Source: Vibrio cyclitrophicus
GTDB lineage: Bacteria > Pseudomonadota > Gammaproteobacteria > Enterobacterales > Vibrionaceae
Length of the DNA: 64,000 bases
NCBI GenBank assembly: GCA_023206055.1
Contig: CP065366.1
Coordinates: 558,001-622,000 of the forward strand
Direction of reading: 5' to 3'
Of the stretch, positions 34,433 to 42,536 are shown in pieces (position 1 is the stretch's first letter; each line of letters begins with the position of its first letter). A model generated the notes under the pieces. That model searched no databases and had not been told where the DNA came from. It saw only the letters and a program-made list of their open reading frames with translations. The translations under genes and the position numbers were made by a program.

Positions 34433-36236
34433 GCTCTGCCCAGCTGATTTCACGTTGAACAACACAGTTGTTGTCGATAGTGAGCACACCTGTTTCACCA
34501 GGAATGCTGTAACCCTGAACGGCCTTCATCTGTGGAAGAGCATCCATTAGGTAGTAAGCATCCATCCCTAACGCTTGTAGACGTTTTTGGCCATTTGAGT
34601 ATGAAGGCCATAGGTCGTTTAGCTCTTTGTTAAGCTCGTTCTTATTCTCAACCAATAGTGGGATATCACTGTAGAACACACCAGTTAGGTCTTCATACTG
34701 CTTATCACCGCTGTTGCTTCGTGAGTTTGAGAAAAGAGCGGGTTGGCTAGCATCAGGGTTAATTGCGACTTCAATGAAGGGTTTGATTAGCGTTAGTTCT
34801 GAGTTCTTAGCCACAATGTAGACAGAATCGATATCACGACGGCTGCGTGGCTCTGTTTCTAGGTCTAGGTTCAGTAACCCGTCCATTTGAGCGATACGTT
34901 GTTGGCTCTCTTGCAAGCCGAATACCTGATTCACATTACGTTGCAGTTGGCGTTTGTCAGAAAATAAGCTGATAGCTACATCGTTGCTGCTGTATTTTTG
35001 CCACTCTTCTTTAAACGCTTGCTCAACACGCTCACCTAAACGTCCTCTTGGAGCAAGGATAAGCGGGTACTTATAACCTTGAGCAAATAGGTGTTTCGCT
35101 GCCTGAGCGACTTCTTGCTCTGGCGATAGAGCGAGATAACAAATATCGGTATCTGGTTCTAGTTGCGTTGGAATGTTCAAAGCTAAAGCTGGAATCGAGT
35201 TCTCGTGGTTTTTCTGCGCTTGTTGGAGCTTAGTGATGTTGCTCTTAATCAGCGGACCAACGATGAAATCAACGTTGTTCTCTTCCAGTGTCGCTTTAAT
35301 CTCAGCGGCACTTTGCACGTTGGTATCCATTACCGTCAGCGTTGCATCTTCTTCGCGCTCTTTGTCATTCATCATCGCAAAGATGAAACCGTCACGCACA
35401 AGTTGTGCCTGCTTGCCGTACTTACCGGTTAGAGGCAGTAATAGTGCAGTGCTGGTTGGCTTGCTGATCTCTAGCGCCAAGATGTCGGTGATCGCTTGAG
35501 GTGTGTAAGTAGCAGCAGGGTGCTGAGGATTCTCGGCTAACCAATCAGACAGGGTTTCCTGTAGGTTTGGAAGGTTCGAGTTCAGCGTCTTCATGTAGAT
35601 AGCCAGTTGTAACCAACCTGAAAGCACATCTTCTGTCGGCGATGTTTTCAGTTCTAGAATCTCGTATTGAGAGTAACTATTCAGGTTTTGCCAAATACGG
35701 TCGGCAGCTTGCTGTTGAAGCTCTTCGTCAGCCTCTAGGTATTCTGAATAGAGCACTAACTCACGGCTTGCCTCGAAATACTCACTCTTCATCTCTGAGA
35801 TGTTTGCGCGTAGCTCGTGATAATCTTTCCACTGTTCGTCAGGTAGCTTCCACCAAGGCTGGAAGTTCAGTTGGCTATAAGCTTGTTCTGGCTGTGAGTT
35901 ATTTACTAACAGTTGAGCGCGAGCTAGTTGCCATTCTGCTTGTTGCACTTCACTCAGCTCTTGTTTAGCTAAGCGTTTGATAAGCAATGTTGCTTGATCT
36001 GTTTTTCCAGCTTGCACAGAAGATTTAAGCGCCATGATTAACCAGTCGTTTTGTAGACTTCCTTTGCTACTATCCGCCTGCATCATGTAACTTTCAGTTG
36101 ATTGCGCTGGATCTAGTGTAATATCAACGCTCGTTGGTGCTTGAGGGCCTGAAGAACAAGCCGCCAATGTAATTGCTAATGCAATTGGAGTTAGTAAGCG
36201 TGGTACACTGAGTCTCTTATGGTTCATCGTTGCCAT
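34419..36236 (-). CDS. lpoA: Penicillin-binding protein activator LpoA
   Basis: 605 aa. Lipoprotein signal with lipobox LAAC (Cys about residue 28). The N-terminal half is helical TPR-like repeats (about 45-250). The C-terminal half is a periplasmic-binding-protein fold (about 260-580), for example STALLLPLTGKYGKQAQLVRDGF. The outer-membrane lipoprotein reaches through the wall to activate PBP1A. Divergent from rsmI with 61 nt between the starts, the same arrangement as E. coli. Confidence 0.94.
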   Translation of the reverse strand: MATMNHKRLSVPRLLTPIALAITLAACSSGPQAPTSVDITLDPAQSTESYMMQADSSKGSLQNDWLIMALKSSVQAGKTDQATLLIKRLAKQELSEVQQAEWQLARAQLLVNNSQPEQAYSQLNFQPWWKLPDEQWKDYHELRANISEMKSEYFEASRELVLYSEYLEADEELQQQAADRIWQNLNSYSQYEILELKTSPTEDVLSGWLQLAIYMKTLNSNLPNLQETLSDWLAENPQHPAATYTPQAITDILALEISKPTSTALLLPLTGKYGKQAQLVRDGFIFAMMNDKEREEDATLTVMDTNVQSAAEIKATLEENNVDFIVGPLIKSNITKLQQAQKNHENSIPALALNIPTQLEPDTDICYLALSPEQEVAQAAKHLFAQGYKYPLILAPRGRLGERVEQAFKEEWQKYSSNDVAISLFSDKRQLQRNVNQVFGLQESQQRIAQMDGLLNLDLETEPRSRRDIDSVYIVAKNSELTLIKPFIEVAINPDASQPALFSNSRSNSGDKQYEDLTGVFYSDIPLLVENKNELNKELNDLWPSYSNGQKRLQALGMDAYYLMDALPQMKAVQGYSIPGETGVLTIDNNCVVQREISWAEHGAF

Positions 36237-36297
36237 GAGTTCTTTAAATTCCGTATAAATTTGTATCTATATTAATCGTTGAAGTGATGGTAAACAA

Positions 36298-37164
36298 ATG
36301 ACAGATAACAAAACCTTGCTCACAGAGAGCCCAACTCTCTACATTGTGCCAACCCCAATCGGAAATTTGGGAGATATCACTCAAAGAGCAATTGAAATTT
36401 TATCAAGTGTCGATGTTATTGCAGCCGAAGACACACGCCACACGGGTAAGCTGCTTGCTCACTTCAATATATCAACCAGAACGTTCGCTTTACATGATCA
36501 TAATGAACAAACTAAAGCGCAAGTTCTAGTCGAAAGGTTATTAGAAGGTCAGTCTATCGCATTAGTCTCTGATGCGGGTACTCCTTTAATTAGTGATCCA
36601 GGTTACCATCTTGTCTCACAATGTCGTCAAGCGGGTGTGAGAGTTGTGCCACTTCCTGGTGCTTGTGCGGTGATTACGGCGTTAAGTGCTTCTGGTTTAC
36701 CGTCAGATCGTTTCAGCTTTGAAGGCTTCTTGCCGCCCAAAAGCAAAGGTCGTAAAGACAAGTTCTTAGAGATCGCAAAAGCAGAGCGCACGTGCATCTT
36801 CTATGAATCACCGCACCGTATTTCAGATTCTCTACAAGATATGCTAGAGATCTTAGGTCCAGACCGTGAAGTGGTATTGGCGCGTGAACTAACCAAAACC
36901 TTCGAAACCATTCAAGGCCTGCCACTGGGTGAACTTATTGAGTGGATTGAAGAAGATGCGAACCGTAAGCGCGGTGAGATGGTGCTGTTGATTCACGGTC
37001 ATCGTGAAGAAGCGAGCACAGAACTGCCAGACGAAGCGACTCGCACGCTGGGTATTCTAACTAAAGAATTACCTCTCAAAAAAGCGGCGGCAATGACGGC
37101 AGAGATCTACAATCTGAAAAAGAACGCTTTATATAAATGGGGCCTAGAGCATCTAGACAACTAG
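36298..37164 (+). CDS. rsmI: 16S rRNA 2'-O-ribose C1402 methyltransferase
   Basis: 288 aa. Tetrapyrrole-methylase fold with LYIVPTPIGNLGDIT at the N-terminus, AAEDTRHT and SDAGTPLISDPGYHLV, the family's S-adenosylmethionine-binding loops. RsmI methylates the ribose of C1402 in 16S rRNA; RsmH, encoded about 850 nt downstream beyond rnpB, methylates N4 of the same base. A hairpin terminator follows. Confidence 0.95.
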   Translation: MTDNKTLLTESPTLYIVPTPIGNLGDITQRAIEILSSVDVIAAEDTRHTGKLLAHFNISTRTFALHDHNEQTKAQVLVERLLEGQSIALVSDAGTPLISDPGYHLVSQCRQAGVRVVPLPGACAVITALSASGLPSDRFSFEGFLPPKSKGRKDKFLEIAKAERTCIFYESPHRISDSLQDMLEILGPDREVVLARELTKTFETIQGLPLGELIEWIEEDANRKRGEMVLLIHGHREEASTELPDEATRTLGILTKELPLKKAAAMTAEIYNLKKNALYKWGLEHLDN

Positions 37165-37206
37165 ATACCTCTTTATAGAGTAGCTAACCTGTATTGAAAA
37201 GCTTGT

Positions 37207-37241
37207 GAGGAATGATGGTATTGCCGTCATTCCTCTTTTTT
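37207..37241 (+). terminator. Intrinsic terminator after rsmI
   Basis: GAGGAATGATGG (37207-37218) pairs with 37224-37235 (one U-G pair), followed by TTTTTT. Confidence 0.85.
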
Positions 37242-37302
37242 GTCTGGATTGTGTGAAATTCACGCAGTTGCTTAGAGGTTTGCAGCATATTTGTGATCTC
37301 GC

Positions 37303-37331
37303 TAGACACTGCACATTAATCTCTATACAAT
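37303..37331 (+). promoter_or_regulatory. rnpB promoter
   Basis: TAGACA (37303-37308), 17-bp spacer, TACAAT (37326-37331), each one base from consensus. It places the start 8-9 nt downstream, at the 5' end of the P1 helix of the RNase P RNA (about 37340). Confidence 0.75.
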
Positions 37332-37339
37332 CCGCCCTC

Positions 37340-37779
37340 GGAGTTGAACGGGTAATCGCTGCTTTGCTGATGTCCTTCGGGAGACTGACGTTGAGGTCCT
37401 TCGGGAAACTGACGTTGAAGTCCTTCGGGAGACTGGTAGAGGGGAGGAACGTCCGGGCTCCATAGAGCAGGGTGCCAGATAACGTCTGGGGGGCGCGAGC
37501 CCACGACAAGTGCAGCAGAGAGAAGACCGCCGATGGCCTCATTTCTTCGGAAGAGGCACAGGTAAGGCTGAAAGGGTGCGGTAAGAGCGCACCGTGCGAC
37601 TGGCAACAGTTCGTAGCAAGGTAAACTCCACCCGGAGCAAGATCAAATAGGCCCTCACATTGCGTTGCTCGCGTATGGGGGCGGGTAGATTGCTTGAGCC
37701 TGTGAGCGATTGCAGGCCTAGACGAATGGTTACCGCCGCGTAAGCGGAACAGAACCCGGCGTATGTGTCAACTCCACCT
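37340..37779 (+). ncRNA. rnpB: RNase P RNA (M1 RNA, bacterial type A)
   Basis: About 440 nt, versus 377 in E. coli. The ends pair as helix P1: GGAGTTGA (37340-37347) with TCAACTCC (37768-37775). The catalytic-core blocks are clear: GAGGAACGTCCGGGCTCC (E. coli GAGGAAAGTCCGGGCTCC), CAGGGTGCCAG, GGTGCGGTAAGAGCGCACC, AAACTCCACCCGGAGCAA and a 3' ACAGAACCCGGC. The RNA cleaves the 5' leader from pre-tRNA. The P3 region carries three tandem 24-nt units (37369-37440), explaining most of the extra length. ORFs across this region are spurious. Confidence 0.97.
37369..37440 (+). repeat. Three exact-period 24-nt tandem repeats in the P3 region of rnpB
   Basis: Units 37369-37392, 37393-37416 and 37417-37440 all begin GA and contain GTCCTTCGGGAGAC (units 1 and 3) or GTCCTTCGGGAAAC (unit 2). 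Units 1 and 2 share TGACGTT at the end; unit 3 ends TGGTAGA. Each can fold into its own UUCG-capped hairpin. Confidence 0.9.
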
Positions 37780-37787
37780 ATATAAAG

Positions 37788-37823
37788 AACCCATCATTAC
37801 TTAACGGTAGTGATGGGTTTTTT
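37788..37823 (+). terminator. Intrinsic terminator of rnpB
   Basis: AACCCATCATTAC (37788-37800), loop TTAACG, GTAGTGATGGGTT (37807-37819) with one U-G pair, then TTTT. Confidence 0.88.
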
Positions 37824-37881
37824 GCTTTATATTGACGTAAATTATTTAGATTTCCTTAGAATCCTTCACCCTGATATGAGC

Positions 37882-37910
37882 TTGGGTCAAAAATTCCCAA
37901 AGCCTATACA
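37882..37910 (+). promoter_or_regulatory. Possible promoter of the dcw cluster upstream of rsmH
   Basis: TTGGGT (37882-37887), 17-bp spacer, TATACA (37905-37910), about 100 nt before rsmH. The match is modest. No MraZ-type gene or obvious MraZ-binding repeats were seen in this 184-bp gap. Confidence 0.3.
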
Positions 37911-38007
37911 CAATATGGTGGAGATACGGCGTGAAATCGGTACACTAAAACGTTAATAGAACAAATTATTGCCGAACTAATGGCTCAATCCACTCACTGA
38001 GAAGACT

Positions 38008-38958
38008 ATGACAGAAGCATTCAAACATATTTCAGTATTGCTTAACGAATCTATTGACGGACTTGCGATCAAACCTGACGGTACCTACATTGATGGTACT
38101 TTTGGCCGTGGTGGTCACAGCCGTACAATCCTGTCTAAACTGGGCGAGAATGGAAGACTCTTTAGTATCGACCGCGATCCACAAGCGATTGCAGAAGCGC
38201 AAAAGATTGATGACCCTCGTTTTACTATTATTCATGGCCCTTTCTCAGGTATGGCTGAATATGCAGAGCGTTACAACTTAGTCGGTCAAGTGGATGGCGT
38301 TTTACTGGATTTAGGTGTTTCTTCACCACAGTTAGATGATGCTGAGCGTGGCTTTAGCTTTATGAAAGACGGCCCGCTTGATATGCGTATGGATCCAACA
38401 TCTGGCATTCCTGTTTCTCAGTGGTTGGTTGAAGCGGATCTAGATGACATCACATGGGTTATTCGTGAGTTCGGTGAAGACAAACACGCTCGTCGTATCG
38501 CGAAAGGCATCATCGCTTATCAAGAGAATGAAGAGAACGAACCACTAACGCGTACTGGTCAGTTGGCTAAGCTTATCTCAGATGTTGCTCCAAAGAGCTT
38601 TAAAGAGAAAAAGCACCCAGCGACACGTGCATTCCAAGCGTTTCGTATCTACATTAACAGTGAACTTGAAGAGATCGATACCGCACTGAAAGGTGCAGCA
38701 AGCATTCTTGCTCCTCAAGGTCGTATCTCTGTTATCAGCTTCCACTCTCTTGAAGACCGTATGGTGAAGCGCTTTATCCGTAAAGAGAGCCAAGGGCCAC
38801 AAGTTCCTCACGGTTTACCGCTAACAGAAGATCAAATTAAAGCTTTAGGCAGTGCCGATCTAAAACCAATTGGTAAAGCGATCAAGCCTTCTAAAGATGA
38901 AGTGGATGAGAATACTCGTTCACGCAGCTCAGTACTACGAATCGCAGAAAAGCTATAG
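38008..38958 (+). CDS. rsmH: 16S rRNA N4-C1402 methyltransferase
   Basis: 316 aa. Family landmarks: HISVLLNESIDGL at the start, the SAM-binding YIDGTFGRGGHSR, DGVLLDLGVSSPQLD, RAFQAFRIYINSEL, VISFHSLEDRMVKRF and the terminal RSRSSVLRIAEKL. It adds the N4 methyl to C1402 of 16S rRNA, the same nucleotide whose ribose RsmI modifies. First gene of the dcw cluster here; ftsL starts 3 nt after its stop. Confidence 0.97.
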   Translation: MTEAFKHISVLLNESIDGLAIKPDGTYIDGTFGRGGHSRTILSKLGENGRLFSIDRDPQAIAEAQKIDDPRFTIIHGPFSGMAEYAERYNLVGQVDGVLLDLGVSSPQLDDAERGFSFMKDGPLDMRMDPTSGIPVSQWLVEADLDDITWVIREFGEDKHARRIAKGIIAYQENEENEPLTRTGQLAKLISDVAPKSFKEKKHPATRAFQAFRIYINSELEEIDTALKGAASILAPQGRISVISFHSLEDRMVKRFIRKESQGPQVPHGLPLTEDQIKALGSADLKPIGKAIKPSKDEVDENTRSRSSVLRIAEKL

Positions 38959-38961
38959 TCA

Positions 38962-39279
38962 ATGAAGACCTCCAAACCGAACTTAGCCAAGATAATATTT
39001 TTTGATTTGATCTCCGTGGGTAAAGTCCCGTTGGTGCTTCTTATCTGTATCTTCGCGAGTGCGATGGGGGTCGTTCTTACGACACATATGTCACGTCAGG
39101 CTATTACGCAAAAAGACACGGCATTAGTAGAACGAGAACAGCTTGATGATGAGTGGCGAAATTTAATGCTTGAAGAGACAGCTTTGGCTGAACACAGTCG
39201 CGTTCAAGCATCGGCAAAACGAGAGTTAGACATGAAACGTCCAGACTCTGATAAAGAAGTTGTGATCACACTGAAATGA
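38962..39279 (+). CDS. ftsL: Cell division protein FtsL
   Basis: 105 aa, the small size typical of FtsL. A short cytoplasmic N-terminus is followed by a membrane helix (about 20-38) and a periplasmic coiled coil (about 45-90). FtsL forms the FtsQ-FtsL-FtsB complex that activates septal wall synthesis. Sequence conservation in the family is weak, so position between rsmH and ftsI is the main evidence. Its stop overlaps the ftsI start (ATGA). Confidence 0.93.
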   Translation: MKTSKPNLAKIIFFDLISVGKVPLVLLICIFASAMGVVLTTHMSRQAITQKDTALVEREQLDDEWRNLMLEETALAEHSRVQASAKRELDMKRPDSDKEVVITLK

Positions 39280-41033
39280 CCGGTAAAAAGGAAAAAGCAC
39301 CCGCAAAAACCGTTAAGAAACCTACGAAAGAGCGTGTGAAGAGCGAAAAGGATTCGGATCCCATTCTGATTAAATGGCGTTTTAACGTTGTTATTGCTTT
39401 CGTGTTTCTTGCCTTTGCTGCACTCGTAGGTCGTGTGGCTTACATCCAAATCATTGAACCAGATAACTTAATTCGTCAGGGCGACCTTCGTTCGGTACGT
39501 GTTAAAGCAATTCCTTCCGCCCGCGGCATTATCTCAGACCGCAATGGCGAACCGCTTGCTGTGAGTGTTCCAGTTGAAGCGGTATGGGCCGACCCGAAAA
39601 CCATTTTCGATAAAAACGGTATGGCTCAAATTGATCGTTGGTATGCATTAGCCGATGTACTTGGCTTAGAGCGAAAATCGATGATCGAAAAGATCTCTAG
39701 CAACAAATCCCGTCGATTTATTTACCTGCAAAGACAAGTTAGCCCTGCGATGGCTAAGTATATTCGTGAGCTGAAGCTGGTGGGCGTTGGCCTTAAAGCT
39801 GAATCTCGACGTTATTACCCAGCAGGCGAAGTCAGTGCGCATCTCATTGGTGTGACCGGAATCGATGGTCACGGTCTAGAGGGCGTTGAGCGTAGCTATG
39901 ATAAATGGCTCACGGGCGAGGCGGGTAAGCGAACCATTCGTAAAGACCGTTACGGACGTGTTGTTGAAAACATTGCTCTAGAAGAACGTGAAGAGGGTAA
40001 GCCTCTTGAATTAACGATCGATCAACGATTACAAGCTATTGCTTATCGAGCAATTAAGCAGGCAGTAGCCGATCATAAGGCGACGTCTGGCTCAGCGATT
40101 TTGTTGGATGTAAAAACCGGCGCTGTGTTGGCTATGGTTAATGCCCCTTCTTACAATCCGAACAATCGTGCAGACTTACAAAGTTTTAAGATGCGTAACC
40201 GCGTGCTTACCGATGCGATGGAACCCGGCTCTACAGTAAAACCGTTTGTGGTTTTGGCAGCATTAGAGAACGGTACCGCAGACCCAGATATCGTTATTGA
40301 TACTGGCAATGGCATCATGCAGATCGGTGGTAGCCGTGTACGAGACTCTTCTAAAGTGGGTAAGGCTGACTTAGCTTTGATCCTCAAGAAGTCGAGTAAC
40401 ATTGGTGTGGCGAAATTAGCACTTAACATGCCACTTGAAGCCTTACTTGGAATGTACAGCTCTGTTGGTTTGGGCGAGATGTCTGGTTTGAACTTAATCG
40501 GTGAAACGAGTGGTATTTTCCCGAATCGACGTCGTTGGTCTAAGTTTGAAATTGCTACCTTATCATTCGGTTATGGCTTGTCGGTTACGCCGATGCAGTT
40601 AGCGCATGCTTATGCGACATTGGCCAACAAAGGCATGTATGAACCGATTCATATTATTAAGAGTAACGACCAAGACTTTTCTAAGCAGATCATCAAACGC
40701 GAGAACGCTGAACTGGTGTTGAATATGCTAGAAGGGGTGACTCAAAAAGGCGGTACGGCAACAAGAGCTGCGGTACCAGGTTACCGAGTTGCAGCCAAAA
40801 CGGGTACATCTCGTAAGGCCGAAGCGGGCGGATACAGTGATGAATACATTGCGATTACCGCAGGTTTTGCCCCAGTTAGTGACCCAAGAGTCGCGTTGGT
40901 TGTTGTGGTTAACGAGCCTCAAGGTGACCTTTACTATGGCGGTTCAGTCGCAGCCCCCGTTTTTTCTGAAATCATGAAGGGTGCACTGCAAATTCTCAAT
41001 GTCCCTGCTGATGAAAACAAATTTCAAGAATAG
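39276..41033 (+). CDS. ftsI: Septal peptidoglycan transpeptidase FtsI (PBP3)
   Basis: 585 aa. Cytoplasmic basic tail, membrane helix (about 36-56), pedestal domain with the R-(A/S)-R-G-I-I motif (PSARGIISDRNGEPLA), then the transpeptidase. The active-site Ser is about residue 319 in GSTVKP, with SSN near 373-375 and KTGT near 508. It cross-links septal peptidoglycan and is the target of aztreonam-type beta-lactams. Start overlaps ftsL; murE follows 18 nt later. Confidence 0.97.
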   Translation: MTGKKEKAPAKTVKKPTKERVKSEKDSDPILIKWRFNVVIAFVFLAFAALVGRVAYIQIIEPDNLIRQGDLRSVRVKAIPSARGIISDRNGEPLAVSVPVEAVWADPKTIFDKNGMAQIDRWYALADVLGLERKSMIEKISSNKSRRFIYLQRQVSPAMAKYIRELKLVGVGLKAESRRYYPAGEVSAHLIGVTGIDGHGLEGVERSYDKWLTGEAGKRTIRKDRYGRVVENIALEEREEGKPLELTIDQRLQAIAYRAIKQAVADHKATSGSAILLDVKTGAVLAMVNAPSYNPNNRADLQSFKMRNRVLTDAMEPGSTVKPFVVLAALENGTADPDIVIDTGNGIMQIGGSRVRDSSKVGKADLALILKKSSNIGVAKLALNMPLEALLGMYSSVGLGEMSGLNLIGETSGIFPNRRRWSKFEIATLSFGYGLSVTPMQLAHAYATLANKGMYEPIHIIKSNDQDFSKQIIKRENAELVLNMLEGVTQKGGTATRAAVPGYRVAAKTGTSRKAEAGGYSDEYIAITAGFAPVSDPRVALVVVVNEPQGDLYYGGSVAAPVFSEIMKGALQILNVPADENKFQE

Positions 41034-41051
41034 AGCCAATCAGGATTCAAT

Positions 41052-42536
41052 ATGAGTAATAGCCTCACGCTGTCATCTTTACTTTCTCCATGGGGAGACT
41101 TCAGTTCTTCTGAGCTAGATGCGATTGCTGTTGAGCAGTTGGAGTTGGATAGCCGTGCGATCAAGGACGGTGATATCTTTGTTGCCATTGTTGGACATGC
41201 CGTTGATGGTCGTCGCTTTATCGACAAAGCGGTCGCTCAAGGTGCGAAAGCCGTTATTGCACAGGCTGGTGATGATAAAGCTCATGGCTTGGTTGAGTGG
41301 TTAAATGCAGTTCCTGTTGTTTATGTAGCAGAGCTAAATTCAATTCTCTCTGAGCTAGCGGGCCGAGTTTATTCTTCTCAAGCGACCAAACTGATTGGTG
41401 TTACTGGCACCAATGGCAAAACCACCATCACTCAATTGATTGCTCAATGGCTAGACCTAGTCGGTCAACGCTCTGCGGTAATGGGCACTACAGGTAATGG
41501 CTTTTTAGATAATCTAAAAACCGCGGCTAACACCACCGGCAGCGCGATTGAAATACAGCGCACGCTGAGTGAGTTGGCTGAAGAAAACGCGGCTTACACA
41601 GCAATGGAAATATCTTCTCATGGTTTGGTGCAAGGTCGAGTAAAAGCATTGGATTTTGAGGTTGGTGTATTTACTAACCTGAGCCGTGATCACCTGGATT
41701 ACCACGGCACGATGGAAGAGTACGCATTGGCTAAGAAAAGCCTGTTTACTGAGCACACATGCAAGCACGCTGTCATAAACGTTGATGACGAAGTAGGCAA
41801 AGCTTGGATGACAGATTTATCGAATGCGATTGCTGTTTCATTACTTCCATTATCTGGCTACCAGCAGTCAGTATGGGCATCGGATGTCGCTTATGCCGAA
41901 ACAGGTATTCAGATGTCTTTTGATGGTAACTGGGGACAAGGCGATCTTTCGGTTCCTTTAATTGGTCAGTTCAACGCATCAAACGTACTGGTTGCTTTTG
42001 CTACTTTGCTTTCTTTGGGCATCGACAAACAAATCTTGGTCGACACTGCGCCTCAGCTTCAACCTGTTATAGGTCGTATGGAGCTATTCCAAGTTCCGAG
42101 CAAAGCCAAGGTGGTTGTAGATTACGCGCATACACCAGACGCTTTAGAAAAAGCATTGGCCGCCTTGCGTGTACATTGCTCTGGAAAATTGTGGGCTATC
42201 TTCGGCTGTGGTGGTGACCGCGACACAGGTAAGCGCCCAATGATGGCGGTAACGGCTGAGCAGTTCGCCGACAAAATTATTATTTCAGATGACAACCCTC
42301 GCAGCGAAGATCCTGCTTTGATTGTTAAAGACATGCTAGCAGGCTTAAGCGAACCTGAATCTGCATTCGTCGAGCACGACCGCTATCAAGCGGTTAAGTT
42401 TGCTCTAGAACAGGCTAGCAGTAATGACATTATTCTTTTGGCTGGTAAAGGCCATGAGGATTACCAAGTATTGAAAGACAAAACGGTCCATTACTCAGAT
42501 CGCGAGTCTGCGCTCCAACTTTTAGGTATTTCATAA
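41052..42536 (+). CDS. murE: UDP-MurNAc-tripeptide synthetase MurE
   Basis: 494 aa, Mur ligase. ATP-binding GVTGTNGKTTITQL (about 116-129), central domain with EISSHGL, and the C-terminal DNPRSEDP motif specific for meso-diaminopimelate. It adds meso-DAP to UDP-MurNAc-Ala-Glu. AGGATT precedes the ATG, and the last base of its stop is the first base of murF (TAATG overlap). Confidence 0.96.
   Translation: MSNSLTLSSLLSPWGDFSSSELDAIAVEQLELDSRAIKDGDIFVAIVGHAVDGRRFIDKAVAQGAKAVIAQAGDDKAHGLVEWLNAVPVVYVAELNSILSELAGRVYSSQATKLIGVTGTNGKTTITQLIAQWLDLVGQRSAVMGTTGNGFLDNLKTAANTTGSAIEIQRTLSELAEENAAYTAMEISSHGLVQGRVKALDFEVGVFTNLSRDHLDYHGTMEEYALAKKSLFTEHTCKHAVINVDDEVGKAWMTDLSNAIAVSLLPLSGYQQSVWASDVAYAETGIQMSFDGNWGQGDLSVPLIGQFNASNVLVAFATLLSLGIDKQILVDTAPQLQPVIGRMELFQVPSKAKVVVDYAHTPDALEKALAALRVHCSGKLWAIFGCGGDRDTGKRPMMAVTAEQFADKIIISDDNPRSEDPALIVKDMLAGLSEPESAFVEHDRYQAVKFALEQASSNDIILLAGKGHEDYQVLKDKTVHYSDRESALQLLGIS

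Noticed and set aside
37369..37440. Three short direct repeats that might start a CRISPR array
   Set aside because: Units are contiguous with no spacers, lie inside rnpB, and no cas genes are present.
37153..37606. Overlapping ORFs of 86-129 codons on both strands
   Set aside because: They lie across the RNase P RNA gene and its repeats; the repeated residues in their translations are the 24-nt units, and the RNA is unmistakable.
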